Positions 58,096 to 64,000 of a stretch of 64,000 nt of DNA are shown piece by piece. The notes under the pieces were generated by a model. That model ran no database searches. It was not told the DNA's origin and saw only the letters and a list, made by a program, of their open reading frames with translations. How positions within the stretch are numbered: the stretch's first letter is position 1; the number at the start of each line of letters is the position of its first letter. Position numbers and translations under genes: made by a program. The stretch is from Streptomyces griseochromogenes (GTDB lineage: Bacteria; Actinomycetota; Actinomycetes; Streptomycetales; Streptomycetaceae), in contig NZ_CP016279.1 in assembly GCF_001542625.1 (NCBI RefSeq), positions 6,200,001 through 6,264,000 of the forward strand, in the 5' to 3' direction.

Positions 58096-60474
58096 TCAGG
58101 CAGGAGCCGTTGACGGACAGCAGCCGCTCGGTGGGGTGAGGGCTTGTTCGGTCCAGACCGTCTTTCCGTGGGCCGTGTAGCGGATGCCCCAGTTCTGCGA
58201 GAGCTGGGAGCAGATGAACAGGCCCCGGCCGCCCTCGTCGATCGTCCGTGCGTGGCGCGGCCGCGGGGCGGAGGTGTTGGAGTCGTGCACCTCGCAGGTG
58301 AGGGTGCGGTCCTTGATGAGACGCAGTCGGACCGGCTGGGCGCCGTACCGCAGGGCGTTGGTGACCAGTTCGCTGACGATCTCCTGCGTGGCATAGGCGG
58401 TGTCCTCGTCCACGCCCCAGGTGGCGAGTTGCTGCCGGGCGTGCCGGCGTGCGGCGGCCGGGGCGGTGGGCCGGCCGTCCAGCGGCCAGGTGACGACACG
58501 GTCGGCGGGGAAGGGGCGGGTGCGGGCGAGAAGGAGGATGGCGTCGCCGGGAAGGGAGTCGACGCGCAGCCGGTACAGGATGTCGTCGCACAGGTCCTGC
58601 AGGGGCCGGTCCGCGTCGGCGAGCACGCTCCGGAGCAGTCGCGGGTCGCTCGTGCCGTCCTCGGACTGTGCGGCGGACAGGAGCGAGGGCGAGTAGAGGG
58701 CGAGGACGTCTCCGTCGGCCAGCGTGACGGAGGTGGCGGCGAACGGGGAACCGCCTGAGCCGCCGAGGACGGCACCGGCCGCCAGGTCGACCACTCGGGT
58801 CGAGGAACCGGGGCCTGCGACGACGGGCGGCGGATGTCCGGCGGAGGCGATGGCGCACGCACGGGTGAACGGGTCGTAGACCGCGCACAGGCATGTCGCG
58901 CTGAGGGGCTCAGCGCGCAGGGGGTCGCCGGACGGCAGCGCCCTGCGCTCCTGAGCCAGGTGTGCCGCGGCGTCGTCGAGCCGGGCGAGCAGTTCGTCGG
59001 GTTCCAGGTCCAGTGCGGCGAGCGACTCGATGACGATCCGCAGCTGGCCCATGGTGGTGGCGGTGTGGATGCCGTGGCCGGCGACCTGCCCGACGACCAG
59101 GGCCGTACGGGCGCCCGGGAGGGCGAGCGCGTTGGACCAGCCGCCCGCACCCCGGTTGTCGGCCACATACAGGCCTGCGGTCTCGGTCGCGGTCTGCGAC
59201 GCGGGCGCCGGCGGCAGCAGGTGGCGCTGGAGTGCCGCGGCGACGGAGTGCTCGCGGGTGTAGCGGCGGGCGTTGTCGATGCTCAGGGCGGTGTGCGTGG
59301 CCGGTGCGAGGGTGAGGGTGACCTCGTTGTCGTCGAATGCGGCGGACTGTCGGACGCGGTAGAGACTCATCAGTCCGAGCACCGTGCCGCGCAGCGTCAG
59401 CGGTGCGACCAGCAGCGCGTGCGCGCCGGACGCCCGGATCGCCTCGGCACGCACGGGGTCGGCCGCCAGCCAGGGCGTGCCGGGGTCCAGGACCATCGCG
59501 CGCGGCTTGAGGTCGGCCAGCGTCTGTGCGTACGGGGTCGGGAACGGCAGTGCGCGGACATCGCCCACCGGGTGCGCCTGGATCTGTTGTTCACCGCCAC
59601 TGTGCCCGAAGGCGGCCCGGCGCAGCGGCACATCCCGTCCCAGCGGGCTCAGCGGCGGTTCCTCTCCGCGCACCACCGGCTCCACCACCTCCACCACGCC
59701 GATGTCGGCGAACCCGGGGACCAGCGCGTCCACCAGTTCCTGGCAGGTGGTCACGACGTCCAGGGTCCGTCCCACCCCTTCCCGCACGGCATACAGAGCC
59801 TGCACTCTGCGGATCGCCTTCTCCTGGCCTGTGACGTCGTGCGCCAGGACCAGCACTCCCTGTGCGTCGCGCAGGGGAAGCACCGAGACGGCCACATGCG
59901 TGTGCCGGGGATCGTTGCCCGGGTCCGTGCGCAGCACGCGCTCCGCCCCCGGCGCGCCGCTCTCCAGAGTCCGGCGCACCATCTGCTCCAGATCTCCGGG
60001 CGACGAAAGCGGCCACGCTTCGGTGACGGCTCGTCCCTGGATCTGGGGAGCGCCCGCACCGGACAGTTCCTGCGCGGCCGCATTGGCCGACACGACCCGC
60101 AGCCGCTCGTCCACCACGAACAAGGCCCCTGACGTGTAGGCGGACAGCGCCTCGAACACCGCGGTCCCCATACCGGGCAACATCCCGATCGACGGCGGCA
60201 GGAAGATCCCCCACGCCACCGAACCGTCCTGCCGCGACAGAGGTCGCACGCGCAGGCCGTCGCCGCCCGGTCCGCCCGCGACATCCCGCAGATCGACCTG
60301 CCCGCGGCCCTTCGCATCATCACGACCGGACGCCGGGTGCGGGCTGACCAGGTCGGTTGCCGGGCGTCCTACGACCTCGCCCGCCGGGCGCCCCAGCAGC
60401 TGTTCTGCCTGGTGGCTCCACTCCACCACGACGCCCCCGCCGTCCACGATCATGAGCGGCGTATCAGCGGTCAC
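58096..60474 (-). CDS. PAS-PAS-GAF-SpoIIE-ATPase signalling protein with degenerate phosphatase motifs
   Basis: A 792-residue cytosolic protein. The domain order is PAS (about 3-90), PAS (105-215), GAF (225-405), SpoIIE-like (410-640) and RsbW-type ATPase (650-785: EIVSELVTNALRYGAQPVRL, EGGRGLFICSQLSQNWGIRY). In active SpoIIE domains the metal ligands are in GGDWYD and VGDV. Here those sites read GAGGWSNAL (442-450) and VVGQVAGHG (460-468), so both aspartates are lost. It may be a pseudophosphatase with a working anti-sigma kinase. GGAGGTGGTTGCC precedes the GTG at 60474. Confidence 0.88.
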   Translation of the reverse strand: MTADTPLMIVDGGGVVVEWSHQAEQLLGRPAGEVVGRPATDLVSPHPASGRDDAKGRGQVDLRDVAGGPGGDGLRVRPLSRQDGSVAWGIFLPPSIGMLPGMGTAVFEALSAYTSGALFVVDERLRVVSANAAAQELSGAGAPQIQGRAVTEAWPLSSPGDLEQMVRRTLESGAPGAERVLRTDPGNDPRHTHVAVSVLPLRDAQGVLVLAHDVTGQEKAIRRVQALYAVREGVGRTLDVVTTCQELVDALVPGFADIGVVEVVEPVVRGEEPPLSPLGRDVPLRRAAFGHSGGEQQIQAHPVGDVRALPFPTPYAQTLADLKPRAMVLDPGTPWLAADPVRAEAIRASGAHALLVAPLTLRGTVLGLMSLYRVRQSAAFDDNEVTLTLAPATHTALSIDNARRYTREHSVAAALQRHLLPPAPASQTATETAGLYVADNRGAGGWSNALALPGARTALVVGQVAGHGIHTATTMGQLRIVIESLAALDLEPDELLARLDDAAAHLAQERRALPSGDPLRAEPLSATCLCAVYDPFTRACAIASAGHPPPVVAGPGSSTRVVDLAAGAVLGGSGGSPFAATSVTLADGDVLALYSPSLLSAAQSEDGTSDPRLLRSVLADADRPLQDLCDDILYRLRVDSLPGDAILLLARTRPFPADRVVTWPLDGRPTAPAAARRHARQQLATWGVDEDTAYATQEIVSELVTNALRYGAQPVRLRLIKDRTLTCEVHDSNTSAPRPRHARTIDEGGRGLFICSQLSQNWGIRYTAHGKTVWTEQALTPPSGCCPSTAPA

Positions 60475-60554
60475 GGCAACCACCTCCACCTCCCAGCTTG
60501 CCCGCGGGCCCAGGGCTTCGCCGCCCCTGCCCACGGCATCGCCGGCGCCGGCCG

Positions 60555-61124
60555 TCACCCAGGCGGTGCGGCCAGGGTCTTGACGGCCGGGCGGAGCAGG
60601 GCCGCGATGCGGTCGGCCGGGGCGTCGCGCAGAGGAGCCAGGCCGAGGAGCTGGTGGCCGATGGTGACGCCCAGCAGGGCGGTGACGACGAGTGCGGCGC
60701 GCAGTCCGGCGTCCTCGGCCGCGGGCAGGGCGGCGCCGATGCTGTCTATCTGCCGGCCGAGGTCGGCGCGGACCTGATCGGCGGCCGCCGGGTCGGTGAG
60801 CATGGAGCGCATCATCGCCAGCGTGCCCTCGGGAAGACCGCCGAGCTCGAGGCCGAGCGTGGCCAGCAGCTGATCGACGAGCGCGTCGGTGCCGGTGGCC
60901 GTCGGCGGAGCGGGGATGGGTTGCACGGCGTGCTCGAACAGCTCGCGTTTCGAGCCGAAGTACTGCATGACCAGCGCCGGGTCGACGCTCGCCGCGGCCG
61001 CGACGGCGCGAATGGTGGTGCGTTCGAAGCCCTTCTCGGCGAACAGCTCCCGGGCGCTGTCGAGGATGCGGGCCTCGGTGGCTCGACGGCGATCGGCGCG
61101 GGACCGGCGAGGGGTGGACATCAT
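60555..61124 (-). CDS. TetR family regulator
   Basis: A 189-residue repressor. The helix-turn-helix is at about 18-60 (ARILDSARELFAEKGFERTT, IRAVAAAASVDPALVMQYFGSKRELF). The C-terminal domain matches the TetR_C_7/17-like group (LLGVTIGHQLLGLAPL). The start is at 61124, with a second ATG immediately after it. It lies between the UPF0718 permease gene and the PAS/SpoIIE protein gene, all on the minus strand; spacing of about 80-90 bp on both sides suggests separate transcription. The target is unknown. Confidence 0.92.
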   Translation of the reverse strand: MMSTPRRSRADRRRATEARILDSARELFAEKGFERTTIRAVAAAASVDPALVMQYFGSKRELFEHAVQPIPAPPTATGTDALVDQLLATLGLELGGLPEGTLAMMRSMLTDPAAADQVRADLGRQIDSIGAALPAAEDAGLRAALVVTALLGVTIGHQLLGLAPLRDAPADRIAALLRPAVKTLAAPPG

Positions 61125-61215
61125 GTCACTCTACTGGCGTTGACCGAACTGGCGACCGAACCATGCGGCGATCGGGTCAACACCCGTTGAGCTTCGATCG
61201 GCCGCGAGGACATGG

Positions 61216-62388
61216 TCACTGGTGTTCCTGCCGTGACGCCGTCATGGCGTGGCCGGTTTCGGGCGAGCCGCCCATCATGCGGAGCATGGCGGGCCCTCCG
61301 GTCCGCAGGAACCGCACCAGGAGCACGGCGGCGAGGAGGAGGAAGGCGATGTTGAGCCAGGTGGTGTAGTTCCAACTGACGCCCTCCATGGGGACCTTGG
61401 CGTCGGCCTGGTCGGGGATCAGGCCGAGACCGCCGAAGACGAACTCCACGACGTATCCCGCGACGACCATCGACAGGTAGAAGGTGCCGAGGAGGAAGGC
61501 TGCCATCCTCGCGCCGTAGTACTTCCGGTAGATGTTGAGGATCGGCAGGATCAGCAGGTCGGCGAAGATGAACGCCACCACGCCGCCGAAGCTGATCCCT
61601 CCCTTCCACAGCACCACCGCCAGCGGCACGTTGCCGATGGAGCACACGAACGAGGCGATCGCCACCAGCGGGCCGACGACGGGCCCCCACAGCCTGGCGG
61701 CGAGCGGGTGACCCTCGAAGAAGAAGGCGCCCCAGAACGAGTCCGGGACCCAGGCGGCGATGGCACCGGCGATGAGCAGGCCGGCGACCAGGTCGCGCAG
61801 GATCGCCGCCCATTCCATGACGAACACATGGCTGGTGGCGGTGAAGCCCTCCCGGGAGAACAGGCGTCGGGCGAAGGAGCCGTCGCGCCGCACGGACATG
61901 TCCATCGCGGCATGGCCCTCCATCGAGCCGGCGAGGCCCCGTCGCGCCTGTTCACGAGCCTGGCGCAGGAGCCCCGTGCGCAGGAACAGCCGGAAGAGGA
62001 CAGCCAGCAGGACGATCATGACGGGGCCGCCGACGAACTCGGCGGCGGTGAACTGCCAGCCCATCAGCAGCGCGAGGATGACGCCGAGTTCGACGACGAG
62101 GTTGGTGGAGGCGATCTCGAAGGCCATCGCGGCGGTGAAGTCCGCGCCCTTGCGGAACAGCGAGCGGGCCAGCGCCACCGCGGCGTAGGAGCAGGACGAG
62201 GACGCCACACCCAGGCCCGCGGAGACGGCGAGGGTTCGGGGCCGGTCGTCGCCGAGCAGGGAGACGACGGTGGATTTGCGGACGACGGCCTGGACGACGG
62301 CGGACAGTGTGAAGCCCAGGATCAGGGCCCAGGTGATCTCCCAGGTCATGGACCCGGTGATCGCCAGTGCGTGGAGTACGGCGTGCAT
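61216..62388 (-). CDS. UPF0718/YraQ-type permease (DUF318)
   Basis: A 390-residue membrane protein with about eight helices. It has two related halves, each with a Cys-containing segment: GVASSSCSYAAVALARSLFR and ASFVCSIGNVPLAVVLWKGG. The paired Cys helices with small residues are typical of UPF0718 (YraQ/YcgR) permeases, often next to ArsR-family metal or metalloid sensors. GAGGCTTCTCGG precedes the ATG. The ArsR-type sensor gene ends 77 bp upstream in the same direction, so export of a thiophilic metal or metalloid is a reasonable inference. Confidence 0.88.
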   Translation of the reverse strand: MHAVLHALAITGSMTWEITWALILGFTLSAVVQAVVRKSTVVSLLGDDRPRTLAVSAGLGVASSSCSYAAVALARSLFRKGADFTAAMAFEIASTNLVVELGVILALLMGWQFTAAEFVGGPVMIVLLAVLFRLFLRTGLLRQAREQARRGLAGSMEGHAAMDMSVRRDGSFARRLFSREGFTATSHVFVMEWAAILRDLVAGLLIAGAIAAWVPDSFWGAFFFEGHPLAARLWGPVVGPLVAIASFVCSIGNVPLAVVLWKGGISFGGVVAFIFADLLILPILNIYRKYYGARMAAFLLGTFYLSMVVAGYVVEFVFGGLGLIPDQADAKVPMEGVSWNYTTWLNIAFLLLAAVLLVRFLRTGGPAMLRMMGGSPETGHAMTASRQEHQ

Positions 62389-62465
62389 CCGAGAAGCCTC
62401 GCCTCCCTGGTACGGCGTACGGGCGGCGGACACGCCGACCGCCGGAAAGCCTTCCGCCGAGCCGC

Positions 62466-62825
62466 TCAGTCGTGCGGAGCCGCCCCGCTCACCCGGTGGT
62501 CCGCGTGACTGAGCGCCTCCATGACCAGGCGTCGCAGATGCCCGTCGCGGAGGCTGTAGTACACGTGCCGTCCCTCGCGGCGCGTGTCCACGAGCCCGGC
62601 GAGCCGGAGCTTCGCCAGATGCTGGCTGACCGCGGTGCGCGAGGCCGCACACCGCTCGGCCAGCGAACCGACGTCCGACTCCCCCTGGGCGAGCAGCCAC
62701 AGCAGATGCAGCCGGGTCACGTCGGACAGCAGCGCGAAGACCTCGGTCGCCTCCGCGAGACGCGTGCTGTCCGGGGGGCGCAGATGCGCACCTGGCGCAG
62801 TTGGCAGGGGCTCGCGAGCAGGCAT
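62466..62825 (-). CDS. ArsR/SmtB metal sensor with alpha-5 type site
   Basis: A 119-residue winged-helix repressor (LLSDVTRLHLLWLLAQGE, ASRTAVSQHLAKLRLAGLVD, TRREGRHVYYSLRDG). The last helix carries Asp94-x-His96 and His107-x-x-His110, exactly the D-x-H-(10)-H-x-x-H pattern of alpha-5 Zn/Co/Ni sensors CzrA and NmtR; a further His118 is near the end. The alpha-3 CxC metal site of ArsR is absent. The ATG at 62825 lies 6 nt after TACCCT, so it is probably leaderless. It is divergent from an MFS transporter and upstream of the permease. Confidence 0.9.
   Translation of the reverse strand: MPAREPLPTAPGAHLRPPDSTRLAEATEVFALLSDVTRLHLLWLLAQGESDVGSLAERCAASRTAVSQHLAKLRLAGLVDTRREGRHVYYSLRDGHLRRLVMEALSHADHRVSGAAPHD
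62778..62793. promoter_or_regulatory. Internal copy of the ArsR-type palindrome
   Basis: GCGCAGATGCGCACCT repeats the sequence at 62895-62910 exactly (16 nt). Its core GCGCA-GA-TGCGC is a 12-bp inverted repeat. It lies within the first 16 codons of the ArsR gene, downstream of the predicted transcription start, where a bound repressor would block elongation or RNA polymerase clearance. Confidence 0.6.
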
Positions 62826-62891
62826 GCACACAGGGTAGAGGGCCGGGCGCCCGGTCACAGCTGTCGGCTGCCCCGACCCGGAATCGTTCAT

Positions 62892-62907
62892 GTGCGCAGA
62901 TGCGCAC
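62892..62907. promoter_or_regulatory. ArsR-type operator between sensor and MFS genes
   Basis: GTGCGCA-GA-TGCGCAC is a perfect 16-bp palindrome. TATAGG and TACAGT elements follow at 62909-62919 and could be the -10 region of the divergent MFS gene, so a bound repressor would cover that promoter. Confidence 0.7.
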
Positions 62908-62965
62908 CTATAGGTACAGTGGGCAGTGGTCGTGCTCACCCCGCCTTCGGCCCAGGGACCGCCCC

Positions 62966-64000
62966 ATGCTCTCCGTGCTGCGCAACCGCACCTACCGACA
63001 CCTCTTCATCGCCCAGGTCATCGCCCTGATCGGCACCGGTCTGGCGACAGTGGCGCTCGGACTGCTGGCGTACGACGTCGCGGGTGCCGATGCCGGCTCC
63101 GTGCTGGGCACCGCTCTGGCGATCAAGATGGTGGCGTACGTGGCGATCGCTCCGGCCATCGGCGCGGTCGCCGACCGGCTGCCGCGCCGCACGCTCATGG
63201 TCGGCGCGGATCTGACACGGGGCGCCGTCGCGCTGATGCTGCCGTTCGTGAGCCAGGTCTGGCAGGTCTACGTCCTGATCTTCCTGCTGCAGGCGGCGTC
63301 GGCCGCGTTCACGCCCACCTTCCAGGCAGTCGTCCCCGACGCGCTGCCCGCCGAGCGCGACTACACCCAGGCACTGTCGCTGTCGCGGCTGGCCTACGAC
63401 CTGGAGAGCCTGTTCAGTCCGGCGCTCGCCGCCGCCCTGCTGTCCGTGATCACGTACAACTGGCTGTTCCTCGGCACGGTGGCCGGTTTCCTGGCCTCGG
63501 CGGCACTGGTGGTCTCGGTCGTCCTGCCCAAGCCGGTCGGCTCCCCCGCGCCACGCACCGGCGGCGCGTACACGAAGGCCGCCGCGGGGACGCGCCTGTT
63601 CTTCGCCACCCCGCGACTGCGCGCGCTGCTCGCCCTCAACCTCGCGGTGGCGGCGGCGAGCGCGACGGTCACGGTCAACAGCGTGGTGTACGTCCGGCGG
63701 CTGCTGGGTCTCGGCGCCGCCGAGGTGTCGTTGGCCCTCGGCGCCTACGGCGGCGGTTCGATGATCGTCGCACTGCTGCTGCCCCGCGTGCTGGACCGGG
63801 TGTCCGACCGCGCGGTGATGCTGGGTGGCGCCCTGCTGCTCACGCCGGTCTTCACCGCGCTCGGCGTCCTCACCGCTGCCGGGAACGGCGGGTGGCGCCG
63901 GCCCGCGCTGCTGGGGATCTGGGCGGCCTTCGGTGCCGCCTGTTCGATGGTGCTCACGCCGGCGGGCAGGCTGATTCGCCGCTCGGCGCCTCCGGCGGAG
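62966..64000 (+). CDS. MFS transporter (3' end outside window)
   Basis: The frame runs from the ATG at 62966 to the right edge without a stop, giving 345 visible residues. MLSVLRNRTYRHLFIAQVIA is the usual start of small MFS_3/EntS-like exporters. APAIGAVADRLPRRTLMVGA is motif A between helices 2 and 3, and AVVPDALPAERDYTQALSLSRLAYDLESLFSPALAAALL (spanning helices 4-5) is typical of the group. About ten helices are visible. AGGGACC lies before the ATG. Divergent transcription from the metal sensor and the shared palindrome suggest metal-inducible export. Confidence 0.9.
   Translation, partial: MLSVLRNRTYRHLFIAQVIALIGTGLATVALGLLAYDVAGADAGSVLGTALAIKMVAYVAIAPAIGAVADRLPRRTLMVGADLTRGAVALMLPFVSQVWQVYVLIFLLQAASAAFTPTFQAVVPDALPAERDYTQALSLSRLAYDLESLFSPALAAALLSVITYNWLFLGTVAGFLASAALVVSVVLPKPVGSPAPRTGGAYTKAAAGTRLFFATPRLRALLALNLAVAAASATVTVNSVVYVRRLLGLGAAEVSLALGAYGGGSMIVALLLPRVLDRVSDRAVMLGGALLLTPVFTALGVLTAAGNGGWRRPALLGIWAAFGAACSMVLTPAGRLIRRSAPPAE

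Noticed and set aside
60337..61190. Overlapping plus-strand frames opposite the TetR gene
   Set aside because: Antisense to a clear TetR repressor; no domain similarity.

Overview
The window is high-GC actinobacterial chromosome, almost certainly from a Streptomyces. The signs are very strong third-position GC bias, many GTG starts and one TTG start, Tat- and Sec-secreted polymer hydrolases (chitosanase, collagenase, GH64 glucanase, M4 protease), several SpoIIE-type phosphatases, a class F sortase and a graspetide locus. I see no rRNA, tRNA, CRISPR array, intact IS element or replication origin. Gene content is accessory: secreted enzymes, small regulators paired with divergent targets, two small-peptide natural-product pathways, and many eroded genes.

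Layout. 1-6 kb: DUF4328 protein (cut by the left edge), Tat-secreted GH46 chitosanase with a palindromic operator, an aldo/keto reductase, a K+/H+ antiporter pair (KhtT/KhtU type), a DedA protein and a sphingomyelinase remnant. 6-9.5 kb: leaderless MarR-MFS operon, then a collapsed selenocysteine/formate dehydrogenase locus (fragments of an FDH Fe-S subunit, SelB and SelA). 9.5-19.5 kb: MASE1 sensor, SpoIIE phosphatase, DUF4253 remnant, alpha/beta hydrolase, PIG-V-like mannosyltransferase, long-form GAPDH, M9 collagenase, LysR. 19.5-26.9 kb: aldo/keto reductase with ArsR-type regulator, imine-reductase-like enzyme with HxlR regulator, GH27-like remnant, TetR plus SGNH hydrolase, class F sortase plus a wall-anchored-type acidic protein. 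27-30 kb: aminoglycoside-phosphotransferase remnant, secreted streptogramin-lyase-like propeller, SCO6745-family protein.

30-35.3 kb is the most notable stretch. A cyclodipeptide synthase closely resembling M. tuberculosis Rv2275 is translationally coupled to a CYP121-like P450 (mycocyclosin-type pathway). Next come a fructosamine-kinase-like protein and a graspetide locus: a 63-residue precursor, an ATP-grasp maturase and a Gfo/Idh/MocA oxidoreductase.

35.4-47 kb: two-component system with two small exported proteins, SRPBCC remnant, membrane SpoIIE phosphatase, serine hydrolase, a second P450, a PucR-type regulator, a YrdC-like protein and dienelactone hydrolase. 47-57.9 kb: GH64 glucanase behind a LacI-type operator, M4 protease, MerR-controlled oxidoreductase, phosphoesterase, metallophosphatase, luciferase-like oxidoreductase. 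58-64 kb: TauD remnant, a PAS-PAS-GAF-SpoIIE-ATPase protein with degenerate phosphatase motifs, TetR, UPF0718 permease, an ArsR metal sensor with two palindromic sites, and an MFS transporter running off the right edge.

Two themes recur. First, at least eight loci are gene fossils with readable domains broken by frameshifts and deletions. Second, many genes start 6-9 nt after a TAnnnT -10 box, as expected for leaderless mRNAs.
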